Numbered from the stretch's first letter, positions 9,369 through 18,183 are shown. The stretch: DNA of 64,000 nt from Thalassotalea atypica (GCF_030295975.1 NZ_AP027364.1:3844001-3908000); one strand, 5' to 3'. The notes: generated by a model not told the origin, from the letters alone. Program-made: numbers and translations.

Positions 9369-9396
9369 AAAAAAAGCGAGTTAAACTCGCTTTTTT
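9369..9396. terminator. Bidirectional terminator between the RND operon and the plsC operon
   Basis: The stem AAGCGAG/CTCGCTT has a TTAAA loop, with an A run before and a T run after. It serves the converging RND operon (plus) and plsC-rraB operon (minus). Confidence 0.88.
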
Positions 9397-9397
9397 C

Positions 9398-9556
9398 TTA
9401 CTCGTCCGGGTTAAAGCCTTGCTTTATTTTTTCAATTCGCTCTTGATGCTTATGATGAGCGCTTAAAGCAGCTACGGCAAAGGCGCCAACTATCGCGATA
9501 ATGGGTATTAACAACGATAATACTTCTGGCTGAAATATTTGACCTAACCAATCCAT
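9398..9556 (-). CDS. 52-residue single-pass membrane protein after rraB
   Basis: ATG 9556 to TAA 9398 encodes 52 residues. There is a short amphipathic start (MDWLGQIFQPEV), one hydrophobic helix at about residues 13-31 (LLIPIIAIVGAFAVAALS), and a charged tail (HHKHQERIEKIKQGFNPDE). An AGGG ribosome site lies about nine bases upstream. It is the third gene of the plsC-rraB unit, 30 bp after rraB and directly before the terminator, so it is very likely translated. I do not recognise the family; the layout loosely recalls PspB-like small membrane proteins, but the sequence does not match. No function is proposed. Confidence 0.72.
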   Translation of the reverse strand: MDWLGQIFQPEVLSLLIPIIAIVGAFAVAALSAHHKHQERIEKIKQGFNPDE

Positions 9557-9586
9557 TGGATCATCCCTAATTTAAATTTTATTTAG

Positions 9587-9937
9587 CTACTCTTCGAAGT
9601 AGGTTCCCCAGCCATCATAATCTACTTTATTCTGTTGTGCTAGTTGTAACATTATTTTGATTTCATCAATTATTACTTCATCGTCTAGATAGTGTTCACA
9701 AATAATGTCAAAGGCAAATACCTTTTCACCTGTTTCTAATTCAGCTTCTTCAGGCTCTTCAACTTCAAGTCCCATTTTAAATGCTGCAATAGCAGCTTTT
9801 TCAAGCACCTCGAAATCAGGACTAGAAAAGTGGTGCTCGATCGTATGTACCGCTTCTTCGTTGGTACCATCTTCAAGCAATTCCTCAATTAATGACTCGG
9901 AATATTCAACCCACTCTTGTAATTGATCATCTTGCAT
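9587..9937 (-). CDS. rraB: Ribonuclease E inhibitor RraB
   Basis: RraB binds the C-terminal half of RNase E and changes degradosome composition and activity. The 116-residue protein aligns along its length with the E. coli protein: ESLIEELLEDG, HTIEHHFSS, LEKAAIAAFKMG and the near-invariant VDYDGWGTYFE at the end. It is strongly acidic, as expected for the family. Its ATG overlaps the plsC stop codon by one base, which indicates translational coupling. Pairing with plsC is a local feature without an obvious functional link. Confidence 0.93.
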   Translation of the reverse strand: MQDDQLQEWVEYSESLIEELLEDGTNEEAVHTIEHHFSSPDFEVLEKAAIAAFKMGLEVEEPEEAELETGEKVFAFDIICEHYLDDEVIIDEIKIMLQLAQQNKVDYDGWGTYFEE

Positions 9938-10683
9938 TATTTTACCTTTTTTACGTTTTGAGGTAACTCTGTACCCGCTTCATGACTTAACTCAATGATT
10001 TTTTCCAGCATCGTTTCTCGCACTTGATTTGTTGATTCTCTGATACCAGATTTATCCGTTGCTGATAGCCTAACCGGTGGTAGAAACTCTATTATCATCT
10101 TACCATTATTCCACCGATTTAAATCAATGACATTGTGGGTATTACTGGCACATACTGGCACGATAGGTACCTCCGCCTGTATAGCCGTTCTAAATGCACC
10201 AGTTTTAAAAGGTAATAAACCTCGGCCGTAACTTCTTGTTCCTTCTGGAAATAGCCAAACAGAAATGCCCTTCTCTTTAATTTTTTTTGCGGCTAAATCA
10301 ATAGTGCCTAACGCTTTTGAGGTATTGGCACGATCAATCAATATATTACCTGTTAACCAGTACATTTGGCCGAAGAAAGGGATCCACTTTAAACTCTTTT
10401 TACCAATGCTGACAGTCATTGCTTGCACTGCACCGCTAATGGTAAAAATATCATAAGAATTTTGGTGGTTACAGATGTATACCACGGGCCCTACGCCCTT
10501 TAGTTCTGGAGGCAAACGCACCTCTACCTCTAAGCCTATAACTTTTGATAACTTCCCTAGTAAGGCAGCAGCGTGACGAACATTGTTTGGATGAAACGGT
10601 CTTAGCAGGCTATATAAGCAGGTATAAATTGATATTAAACCCAACGCTAACGTCAGGATGGTAATTCTAATTACAGCTAACAA
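9937..10683 (-). CDS. plsC: 1-acyl-sn-glycerol-3-phosphate acyltransferase (TTG start)
   Basis: The enzyme acylates lysophosphatidic acid to phosphatidic acid at the inner membrane. It has the acyltransferase motifs NHQNSYD (HX4D), the conserved KKSLKWIPFFGQMYW, FPEGTRSYGRGLLPF, and VPIVPV. I chose TTG 10683 (248 residues). AGAGG lies eight bases before it, and the product MLAVIRITIL then aligns with E. coli PlsC (about 245 residues) from its first residue. A longer form from TTG 10713 lacks a ribosome site. It is the first gene of plsC-rraB-small membrane protein. Confidence 0.93.
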   Translation of the reverse strand: MLAVIRITILTLALGLISIYTCLYSLLRPFHPNNVRHAAALLGKLSKVIGLEVEVRLPPELKGVGPVVYICNHQNSYDIFTISGAVQAMTVSIGKKSLKWIPFFGQMYWLTGNILIDRANTSKALGTIDLAAKKIKEKGISVWLFPEGTRSYGRGLLPFKTGAFRTAIQAEVPIVPVCASNTHNVIDLNRWNNGKMIIEFLPPVRLSATDKSGIRESTNQVRETMLEKIIELSHEAGTELPQNVKKVK

Positions 10684-10793
10684 AAGGAATTCCTCTAATT
10701 TTAGGACGCGCAAGTATACAATGAAACAGACAATTTCCCTATAAATATACCTACTGATTCAATTCTTTGCCCCTAGCTACTTAGCCTCTGCGC

Positions 10794-10819
10794 ATAAAAA
10801 AAGCCAGCATAGCTGGCTT
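10794..10819 (-). terminator. Terminator after the mipA-like gene
   Basis: AAGCCAGC/GCTGGCTT with an ATA loop is followed on the minus strand by a run of seven T. It lies 18 bp past the stop of the minus-strand gene. Confidence 0.85.
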
Positions 10820-10836
10820 CTTAATTCATTTACATC

Positions 10837-11589
10837 TTAAAATGAGTAGGTTGCGCCAATCAACGCTGTTGTAGGCGTATCATCATCAACTATGGCACTG
10901 TTACTAATTTCATCATCAAGTGAAGTCGTTGTTACAGCTCCCATCAGGGTCCACTTTGGGGATAACCGGTAAGTTCCTACTAGACTCACCGAGTAGTTAG
11001 TGGCCGAGTCATAACTCTCATAATAATATCCAACCATATCGTCATCAAGGCTTTCTATTTTTGCGCTGGCAGACAAGGTATAATGCTTATTAGCAAGAAA
11101 AGTATAACCAACTTGTGCTTGCAGTTTCGTCCCTTCCGAATTATCTGAGACATCCTTAAGTGCAGCAACTTCAGCTCTAAACCTGCCTTGATTAAAGCCC
11201 ATGTTAAAACCAGCCATAATTGAAGGATCTCTGTCGCCATAACCCTCTAATTGATTAGGGAGATCGTCTTCATCAATACCGCGGTGTGGACTAATTAATG
11301 CGCCAACACGAAAATTACTCTCAGATTTAAATAGCCAGGCACCTAAGCGATTGTATTTAAAGTATATAATATCATTGTAGTTAACATTTATTAGCGGTAG
11401 CGCTCTAGTTTCATTATCACCTGAACCCACGTACTTAGCTAAACTAGCCGCCGCGATCCCAACTTGACCGTGAAAACCTTTATTTTTGCTGGCTCCGCTG
11501 TCAGGGATTTCCGATAATTCACCAATAGTTGAAGTGGCAAAAACTGAAGTACTTATAAGCCCTATTGCCAAAGTTAGACGTTTAATCAT
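10837..11589 (-). CDS. MipA/OmpV-family outer membrane protein
   Basis: This is a predicted 250-residue outer-membrane beta-barrel. It has a signal peptide (IKRLTLAIGLISTSVFA) and alternating hydrophobic strands ending in the C-terminal motif ALIGATYSF, with Phe last as barrel insertion requires. Family features include PLINVNYND and the FRVGALISPHRG stretch. ATG 11589 has GGA at a better distance than ATG 11604. It is the last gene of a hydrolase-mlaA-mipA unit, about 90 bp after mlaA. In E. coli MipA binds the MltA transglycosylase and PBP1B; whether this homologue does is unknown. Confidence 0.85.
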   Translation of the reverse strand: MIKRLTLAIGLISTSVFATSTIGELSEIPDSGASKNKGFHGQVGIAAASLAKYVGSGDNETRALPLINVNYNDIIYFKYNRLGAWLFKSESNFRVGALISPHRGIDEDDLPNQLEGYGDRDPSIMAGFNMGFNQGRFRAEVAALKDVSDNSEGTKLQAQVGYTFLANKHYTLSASAKIESLDDDMVGYYYESYDSATNYSVSLVGTYRLSPKWTLMGAVTTTSLDDEISNSAIVDDDTPTTALIGATYSF

Positions 11590-11679
11590 TATTTTTTCCA
11601 TCATTTATATTTAAAATGGAGTTGCCTGTTTGTCTACCAAGCAACTCATCAGCGATACCTAAAATAAAAGAATCTACAG

Positions 11680-12435
11680 TTAACGAGCGACCTGCAACTC
11701 TCGGTATTTTAAGTACAAAAGTCTTAATTTCTCATATTCAAATGCAGAGCCGGATGCATAATATCTAAAAGGGATACTGGCTCTAGTATCTATTCCCCTT
11801 AGTAGGCTTAAAAATGCCTCTTCTTCACTTTTCATTCCTAACTCATCGACAGCGGCACTGAATGCTACCATATCAATACTAGCACCAACGGCATCGCGCA
11901 AGGACGAAGGCCCCATCAGCGGTAATACCAAATACGGCCCGGAGCTTACTCCCCAATACCCTAATGTCTGACCAAAGTCTTCTTGCTGCTCCTCAAGACC
12001 AATAGGCGTTGCTACATCGAATAGACCGGCAAGGCCAATCGTTGTATTCACAGCAAAACGACCGAATGTTTCTGCCGCAATACCTATCTTTAATTGTAGA
12101 ACAGAGTTGATAAAAGTGGGGACCTCCCCTAGGTTGTTGAAAAAGTTGCTTACACCTTTTTCGACAAAATCAGGTGTTACAGCTTGATAACCCTTAACTA
12201 CAGGCAAAATAACATGCTCATCTGCTTTCGCATTGAAATAGTACATACGGCGATTAAAACCTTCAAACGGATCTAAAATATCATTGTTCAAGTTTTCTTC
12301 ATTCGTGTCTTTTGGTAGAGCGACTGTTGGCGGTATGGCGTCATCACCTAATTCTGGTTTAGACGAACATGCAGAAACAAGTAAGGCAAATACAGTCACT
12401 AATAGTAACTGGCAAGTGGGCTGAAATTTTTTCAT
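11680..12435 (-). CDS. mlaA: Phospholipid-asymmetry lipoprotein MlaA (VacJ)
   Basis: MlaA is the outer-membrane component that removes misplaced phospholipids from the outer leaflet and passes them to MlaC. The 251-residue protein has a lipobox LVSAC (Cys23) followed by the family core: DPFEGFNRRMYYFN, FFNNLGEVPTFINSVLQ, FGRFAVNTTIGLAGLFDVA, and EDFGQTLGYWGVSSGPYLVLPLMGPSS. The mlaFEDCB genes are not in the window. Its ATG overlaps the stop of the upstream lipoprotein hydrolase by one base, so the two are probably made together. Confidence 0.96.
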   Translation of the reverse strand: MKKFQPTCQLLLVTVFALLVSACSSKPELGDDAIPPTVALPKDTNEENLNNDILDPFEGFNRRMYYFNAKADEHVILPVVKGYQAVTPDFVEKGVSNFFNNLGEVPTFINSVLQLKIGIAAETFGRFAVNTTIGLAGLFDVATPIGLEEQQEDFGQTLGYWGVSSGPYLVLPLMGPSSLRDAVGASIDMVAFSAAVDELGMKSEEEAFLSLLRGIDTRASIPFRYYASGSAFEYEKLRLLYLKYRELQVAR

Positions 12436-13730
12436 TATAATGCTGCTCCTGCAAATTGACCTGAGATATAGTTAATAAAATCTACTCTGTCGATATTGCC
12501 CATGTGACCACCGCGCTCAAAGACTTTTGCTCGCTCACCAAATACTTGTTGAAGATACTCAATTTCTCCATCAGCCAAAATAATGTCATCGGCATTATGT
12601 ACAACACTAATTTTTTTCGCATTAACTAGGTACTCTTCAATGGAACGTAAGCTTAATCGCGCAATTAATTCATCACGGTTAACGCCGGGTTCTATGTTTT
12701 GTGTCCATGGCAGCATGCCTTTGTCGAAGTAATTTTCAAAAGTCAATGTATTCGCTCTGTGCATTGAGTCAGTCAAGCTTTCAAATTTACTGACTTGATG
12801 GTTTTTGTACTTAATCGCACCAACATTATAAATAGAATCTATAGCGTAGAGCATATCGGACGAGGATAACCTAAACGATGAGCCAATCAGTAGTTTCAAC
12901 TCCTCATCACCCATGTCAGCACCTTCGAATAGCTCATAAATAGATTCTTCCGTAAATTTTGAAGATTCTTGATCGGCGTAAACATCAGCAAAGCGTTCGA
13001 AAATACGGTCAAACATGGCACTGATTGCCGGACGGTTATTTTTAATATCGATATAACTGTCTAATATTCGAACAGAGTTCAATAAACTGACCGGAGGATT
13101 TATCATTAACACCTTTTCGAAATTGAACTGTTGTTCAGATTCATCTAATTTGGCCACGAAAGCCGCATGAGCTCCCCCCAAACTGTACCCCGTTAGAACA
13201 AATGAACTTGCTTTAATATCTTCATTTTTCTGTACATCTTTTAAGATAATCTGCATTGTTTTGTAAAGACTAACCGCATCTTTAGTTAAATCACCGATCA
13301 TCTGATCATTATTTGAATTAATAATATAGTTAGCGAAGGTTGGTGAAGATAGACCAATCACATGGTATCCCTGCGCAAAAAGTGTTTTCTGTAGAATAAT
13401 GTTCTTCGCACTGTTATGGGCTGCACCTGTGCCGGCTATAACAAAGGCTAACGGAGCTTCACCTTGTTGTTTTACCAGCGTGTAACTCATTTTTTGCGAA
13501 TACCAAAAAATTTCCGGTATTTCTTCAATAGGTCTAATTTCTATTTTTCGTTCTTCGATGGGAACGTTTGCCAGCAACTCAGCTTTCGGCTCTTGGCACA
13601 ACCCTGTTACGGTTGCTTGGTAACGAGTATATGTAAGATCACATGTTGGTGATTTTACGGTTTGAATTTCCTGCTCAGTAGCGCTACATGCCTGTAACAA
13701 GATGGCAATCAAAATAATACAATTACGCAC
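12435..13730 (-). CDS. Lipoprotein with alpha/beta-hydrolase fold, coupled to mlaA
   Basis: The 431-residue protein starts with a short signal and the lipobox LLQAC (Cys15). The fold is an alpha/beta hydrolase: an oxyanion stretch FVIAGTGAAHNS, the nucleophile elbow GYSLGG (Ser183), the acid region HNADDIILADG, and a late His in RGGHMGNID. It is the first gene of a unit with mlaA (one-base overlap) and a MipA-like barrel. A lipidated serine hydrolase made with MlaA could act on phospholipid or lysolipid at the outer membrane. That role is inferred from context; substrate and lipid sorting are unknown. Confidence 0.85.
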   Translation of the reverse strand: MRNCIILIAILLQACSATEQEIQTVKSPTCDLTYTRYQATVTGLCQEPKAELLANVPIEERKIEIRPIEEIPEIFWYSQKMSYTLVKQQGEAPLAFVIAGTGAAHNSAKNIILQKTLFAQGYHVIGLSSPTFANYIINSNNDQMIGDLTKDAVSLYKTMQIILKDVQKNEDIKASSFVLTGYSLGGAHAAFVAKLDESEQQFNFEKVLMINPPVSLLNSVRILDSYIDIKNNRPAISAMFDRIFERFADVYADQESSKFTEESIYELFEGADMGDEELKLLIGSSFRLSSSDMLYAIDSIYNVGAIKYKNHQVSKFESLTDSMHRANTLTFENYFDKGMLPWTQNIEPGVNRDELIARLSLRSIEEYLVNAKKISVVHNADDIILADGEIEYLQQVFGERAKVFERGGHMGNIDRVDFINYISGQFAGAAL

Positions 13731-14096
13731 TTAAAATCCCCTTTAATACCAATGATTTCACTTTAAAAAGCAAATATTTACAGTGTTGTTTCATTTTTGA
13801 GTCATAACTTTCGTCCGCTAGTGCAGCGCCAATAAACAACTCGCGCCAGCAAACATTTTTTTACAATCTTATCTTAACATGACTTTTATGTAACGATCTG
13901 AAATTAGCGTGTATCAATATGTAAGCAAGGCATAGAAATCATTCGTTATTATTGGTAATAAAATTTCGATCTCGAAAAGCTAGGACGTAGGATTAATATT
14001 ATTTACATTAAAAAAACAAGAAAAATAAGTGAGGTTTGCTGCAAATTATGCGATTGATGATCAGATTAATTAATAAGGGGAAAATATTTAAACAAA
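13731..14096. other. Intergenic region upstream of the hydrolase-mlaA unit
   Basis: This 366-bp AT-rich stretch must hold the promoter of the minus-strand hydrolase gene. I see no credible small gene, no strong inverted repeat and no RNA element in it. The terminator of the response regulator begins at its right edge. Confidence 0.5.
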
Positions 14097-14130
14097 AAAG
14101 CTAAAGGTCTATCAGTCAACCTTTAGCTTT
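14093..14130 (-). terminator. Terminator after the response regulator
   Basis: A 12-bp stem (AAAGCTAAAGGT with ACCTTTAGCTTT) and a 10-base loop are followed on the minus strand by a T run, 20 bp past the stop. Confidence 0.85.
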
Positions 14131-14150
14131 ATGGGAATCAACTTAATAGA

Positions 14151-14894
14151 TTAAGCTATATTCAAAGATGAAACTTCATTAAGCACATAGCCTTCACCCC
14201 AAACGGTTTCTATGTGAGCGTGCTTCAATCCGATTTCGTCTAATTTTTCACGCAGCTTGGCCATACGAACATCAACTGTTCGTTCTGTACCGTTATATTC
14301 TCGACGTAAAAGCACATTATAAATGCGATCACGACTCATCACTTTACCCGTATTATCAACCAGTAAGTTAAGGAGCTTGAATTCAAATGTGCTTAGTTTT
14401 AAATCCTGTCCACCCACGTAACATTTATGAGCGTTAGGATCTAAACGTAAATTGCCCACTTCTTTCTTACGATTATAAAGGAGATGATTTTTCTCTTTGT
14501 ACCTTCTGATCAGTGCTTCAGCGCGTACTTTTAACAATGAAGGAGATACAGGTTTAATAACATAATCATCTGCGCCGGAATAAAAGCCGTTGATCTGCTC
14601 TTGCTCTTCCTGATGTGAAGTTAACATCATGATTGGACCAAGATAAGATTCACGTAAAATACCGCACACTTGAAATCCATCGATATCAGGAAGGCCAATG
14701 TCTAGAATGATCAGATCTGGCTGAAACTTATGAACGGAGATTTCAGCAAGTTCACCTTGATATATTTGATGTACGATGAAATTTGCTTTCTCAAAATAAG
14801 ATTTAAGCAATGTAGACACCATACGATCATCTTCAATGATTAGAACCGTACTACCTTGCTCTATTAGAGAGTTATTCTCATGCGTATGCTGCAT
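14151..14894 (-). CDS. OmpR/PhoB-family response regulator, orphan
   Basis: The 247-residue protein has a receiver domain (about 16-130) with the acidic pair in IIEDD, phospho-acceptor Asp65 in ILDIGLPD, and Lys in VIKPVSPS. A winged-helix DNA-binding domain follows (about 150-240, with TVDVRMAKLREKLDE and VWGEGYVL). ATG 14894 is chosen because GGTGG lies seven bases before it; the codon at 14909 lacks such a site. No histidine kinase is adjacent and a terminator follows, so its partner is encoded elsewhere. The target genes are unknown. Confidence 0.93.
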   Translation of the reverse strand: MQHTHENNSLIEQGSTVLIIEDDRMVSTLLKSYFEKANFIVHQIYQGELAEISVHKFQPDLIILDIGLPDIDGFQVCGILRESYLGPIMMLTSHQEEQEQINGFYSGADDYVIKPVSPSLLKVRAEALIRRYKEKNHLLYNRKKEVGNLRLDPNAHKCYVGGQDLKLSTFEFKLLNLLVDNTGKVMSRDRIYNVLLRREYNGTERTVDVRMAKLREKLDEIGLKHAHIETVWGEGYVLNEVSSLNIA

Positions 14895-15194
14895 TAGCAA
14901 ACCACCCATATTATGCTACTGATATTAAAGCTGGGATTATAGAGAAGGTCTTCCTAAGTTTCTGTATTTCTTTGTAATAAATGAAACAACTTTGTTAAAC
15001 GATTTGTTATCAATTGCTACTAGTTGTAAACATTGCTGATGAAGTGTAATTGGTAATTAATAAATTGCGAAGTTGTCGATACTTATTAATTGCGTACTAG
15101 TAGTCGATGAATTTTACAAGAATATGATAGCGCCTTTGTTCCGATAAAATCGGCTCATTTAGGCAACATTGTACTTACCGACTATTGTAGACAT
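14895..15194. other. Intergenic region upstream of the response regulator
   Basis: About 300 bp of AT-rich sequence with no supported gene. A small hairpin CCGATAAAATCGG at 15141-15153 is visible but has no clear role. Confidence 0.4.
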
Positions 15195-15222
15195 AAAAAA
15201 AGCTACTAAATGTAGCTTTTTT
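15195..15222. terminator. Terminator after the acyl-CoA dehydrogenase
   Basis: AAAAGCTAC/GTAGCTTTT with a TAAAT loop is flanked by an A run and a T run. It ends 18 bp from the stop of the minus-strand gene. Confidence 0.87.
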
Positions 15223-15240
15223 GTAACCTTTAGTTATTGA

Positions 15241-17022
15241 TTAAAACAACTCATCTTCAATATCAAACAAGGCATCACTTGATTGGCGCGCTGTCGCAAT
15301 CAATGACAGTCTTCTTGGTAATAATCGTTGGAAGAAATATCTTGCTGTTTTGATTTTACTTACATAAAACTCATCGTTTGTGTCGACCTTGGTCATCGCC
15401 ACTTGCGCCATTTTAGCCCAAACGTAAGCCATTGCGGTATACCCAACAACGTGAAGATAATCATTAGCTGATGTGCCAACCATATTAATGTCTTCATTCG
15501 CCTTTGATAAAATGTCATCGGTTAAGAACTTCAAGTCCTGGCTTGCTTCAGCCAATGGCAGAATAAATTCTTGCATCGCTTCATCTGTAGTTTCATCAAT
15601 ATAACCATTAATTTCAGCTAATAAAATATCCATTAACTGACCTTTTGACGGAACCACTTTACGTGCCAGTAAGTCCATTGCTTGGATGCCATTGGTGCCT
15701 TCATATATCTGTGTGATACGGGTATCACGCACCAACTGCTCTTGACCCCACTCACGAATAAATCCATGCCCACCGAAAACTTGCTGACCTGCCACTGTCG
15801 CTTCAAAACCAAGATCGGTAAAAAATGCTTTTGCTACAGGCGTGAGCAGTGAAGTTAACGCGTCACCATGAGCCTGTAATTCCCCTTCGCCATAGGTTGC
15901 TTTATCTAACTGCATTGAAATATAAGAAGTCAATGCACGCGCACCTTCATTCATAGCCTTCATATTCAACAACATACGTCGTACGTCACCGTGGACCATA
16001 ATTGAATCTGCTTCCTTATCTGCTTGTTTCACTCCAGTTGGCGAACGGCCTTGAATACGGTCTTTAGCGTATTCTAATGCATTTTGATATGAGCGTACTG
16101 CGGCACCAGTTCCTTGAATACCAACACCAATCCGTTCGAAATTCATCATCGTGAACATACAGGCTAAGCCTTTATTCAATTCACCAACGAGATAACCTTC
16201 GGCGTCATCGAAGTTCATCACACAAGTAGCAGAGGCATGAATACCCATTTTATGTTCAATAGATCCACAAGCAACACCATTACGCTCACCTAAGCTTCCG
16301 TCTTCATTTACCATAAATTTCGGCACTAAGAAAAGTGAAATACCGCGGGGGCCTTTAGGTGCGTCCGGCAATTTAGCCAATACCAGGTGAATAATATTGT
16401 CTGTTAAATCATGTTCGCCAGCAGTAATGAATATTTTGTTACCGGTAACCCGGTAACTGCCGTCATCTTGTGGAATAGCTTTAGTGCGAATAATACCTAG
16501 ATCAGAGCCGGCATGAGATTCTGTAAGACACATCGTCGCAGCCCACTCACCAGAGTACATTCGAGTTAAATATGTCTCTTTTAATTCTTCACTTGCATGT
16601 TTGGCAAGTGATAAACCTGCTCCAGCAGTTAAACTCGCGTAGAGATTAAACGAAATGTCTGCAGAGCAGAGCATTTCCTCATGCAATGCAGTTATCATTT
16701 TAGGCATCCCCATGCCGCCATATTCCACATCACCGCCTAAACCTGCCCAACCACCTTCAACATAGGTATTGAATGCTTCCTTATACCCAGGAACGGTTGT
16801 CACTACACCGTCTTCAAATTTAACTCCGGTTTCATCACCAATACGATTTAATGGCGCTACTTCCTGCTCTGCTATTTTTGCACATTCTTGCAAAATAGCT
16901 TCAGAAGTCTCTTTGTCTACATGTTCAGCAATATTTGGCAGGTTTTGCCATAGTTTGTCGGCTTGAAAGACATCAAACAAAAGGAAATTCATATCTTTTA
17001 AAGGCGCTTGGTAATCGGCCAT
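15241..17022 (-). CDS. Long acyl-CoA dehydrogenase (DmdC/AcdA-like)
   Basis: This FAD enzyme introduces the alpha-beta double bond into an acyl-CoA. The 593 residues exceed the classic 380-400 because of an extra C-terminal domain, as in DmdC-type enzymes. Landmarks: an N-terminal helical domain to about 160, CLTESHAGSDLGIIRTKA, FERIGVGIQG, FGGHGFIREWGQEQLVRD, and IYEGTNGIQAMDL, whose Glu is the usual catalytic base position of this branch. Members act on fatty acyl-CoA or on methylmercaptopropionyl-CoA, and sequence alone does not decide. An inverted repeat at 17051-17068 lies 28 bp before its ATG and may bind a fatty-acid-responsive repressor. Confidence 0.93.
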   Translation of the reverse strand: MADYQAPLKDMNFLLFDVFQADKLWQNLPNIAEHVDKETSEAILQECAKIAEQEVAPLNRIGDETGVKFEDGVVTTVPGYKEAFNTYVEGGWAGLGGDVEYGGMGMPKMITALHEEMLCSADISFNLYASLTAGAGLSLAKHASEELKETYLTRMYSGEWAATMCLTESHAGSDLGIIRTKAIPQDDGSYRVTGNKIFITAGEHDLTDNIIHLVLAKLPDAPKGPRGISLFLVPKFMVNEDGSLGERNGVACGSIEHKMGIHASATCVMNFDDAEGYLVGELNKGLACMFTMMNFERIGVGIQGTGAAVRSYQNALEYAKDRIQGRSPTGVKQADKEADSIMVHGDVRRMLLNMKAMNEGARALTSYISMQLDKATYGEGELQAHGDALTSLLTPVAKAFFTDLGFEATVAGQQVFGGHGFIREWGQEQLVRDTRITQIYEGTNGIQAMDLLARKVVPSKGQLMDILLAEINGYIDETTDEAMQEFILPLAEASQDLKFLTDDILSKANEDINMVGTSANDYLHVVGYTAMAYVWAKMAQVAMTKVDTNDEFYVSKIKTARYFFQRLLPRRLSLIATARQSSDALFDIEDELF

Positions 17023-17050
17023 GTGACACTCCAGAAATTAAAACACTCAA

Positions 17051-17068
17051 TTAAAACAGTTGTTTTAA
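17051..17068. promoter_or_regulatory. Inverted repeat before the acyl-CoA dehydrogenase
   Basis: TTAAAACAGTTGTTTTAA has perfect 8-bp arms around two bases. Size and position suit an operator for a TetR-type fatty-acid regulator such as PsrA or FadR, but the assignment is a guess. Confidence 0.45.
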
Positions 17069-17185
17069 TATATAGATTATAGATAAAAAGTAAAGAAAAA
17101 TCCGTGCAATAACTTGTCCATTGGTCATACTTTAAGGTAGCGTAAAGTGTTTGAAATAGAAAAATCATGCAGATAGAGCAAGTTA

Positions 17186-18154
17186 ATGACATTGAATGTA
17201 TCAAAATTGGTAATGCCGCTTATGATCATTTGGCTTTGCACATTGCCTTTACCTGCCCAAGCCAAGCAGCTTCAATTCGATAAATCAGCCAATCAAGGAG
17301 GCTATACCTTCAGCTATCAATGGCTGGATATAAATGAGCAACCACTTTCTTTTAGTTTCTTTATAGACAATCAATCACTTTTTTCGCGATTTAGAAGTTT
17401 TCGTGCATTTAAGCCTGAAATAGCGCAAGTTGCTATTCAGCGCAATATTAGGAAAAAAATTAAAGCGGAGCCTATTGAAGGAGTACAGGCACAATTTGCT
17501 CGTAATGGTCAACAAGTAAAATTAACCAGCGCAGACCCAGATAGGCTAAGCGAAGCCCAACAAACTATCACGCTATGGGAAGATGAGTATTTTGAGGAGT
17601 ATCTGCATCGAAATTACTACAAAAAATTTTTGACACACGAATATTTTTCAGGAATTAAACCCGATCATGTAAGGATAGCCTTATCTTCAGTCGACATCTT
17701 CAAACCATTTAAGAACTCTATTATTGAATTAGTTTCTATCAAAGATGTTCGAAAGGTAACTAATTTCATCTTGGGGTTTATTCAATCGATTCCCTATTCC
17801 ACCCTTGAATCACGGGTAGATTCCTCTGGCGCTGGGTTTAGCGTTCCCACAAAAGTACTATGGGAGAATCAAGGGGACTGCGACAGTAAGATGGCACTTA
17901 CTGCTTCAATGATGCGCGCGGTGATGCCGCGCATTGATTTAGTTTTTATCTATTTAGACGGACACGCAATTTTAGGGGTTGGTATTGAACCTAAAAATAA
18001 CGACAAATACATCAGTGTCAACGGTAACGTATATGTACTGGCCGATCCAACCGGACCACGATTGATGAATTTAGGTGACGTTGGTTTTGACACTGAACAG
18101 GCCATCAATGGAAATTTATACACAACAGAAATCTTCGAAAAAGTTGGGAATTAG
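17186..18154 (+). CDS. Periplasmic transglutaminase-like cysteine protein
   Basis: The 322-residue protein has a signal peptide ending at LPLPAQA. Its C-terminal half has the transglutaminase-type triad: Cys232 in NQGDCDSKMAL, His260 in LDGHAILGVGI and Asp287 in LADPTGPR. The N-terminal half (about 25-190) has no motif I recognise. Bacterial proteins with this core are often periplasmic peptidases or ligases, or act on the cell wall. The triad is complete, so enzymatic activity is plausible, but the substrate is unknown. It is convergent with the hybrid kinase and appears to be a single-gene unit. Confidence 0.72.
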   Translation: MTLNVSKLVMPLMIIWLCTLPLPAQAKQLQFDKSANQGGYTFSYQWLDINEQPLSFSFFIDNQSLFSRFRSFRAFKPEIAQVAIQRNIRKKIKAEPIEGVQAQFARNGQQVKLTSADPDRLSEAQQTITLWEDEYFEEYLHRNYYKKFLTHEYFSGIKPDHVRIALSSVDIFKPFKNSIIELVSIKDVRKVTNFILGFIQSIPYSTLESRVDSSGAGFSVPTKVLWENQGDCDSKMALTASMMRAVMPRIDLVFIYLDGHAILGVGIEPKNNDKYISVNGNVYVLADPTGPRLMNLGDVGFDTEQAINGNLYTTEIFEKVGN

Positions 18155-18183
18155 TTCAGTAGGCTGATTAAATAGAAGCAATC

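Noticed and set aside
15141-15153. CCGATAAAATCGG as a possible sigma-28 -10 element or operator
   Set aside because: No matching -35 at 11 bases upstream, and no gene begins downstream on the plus strand. It is a short AT-rich hairpin.
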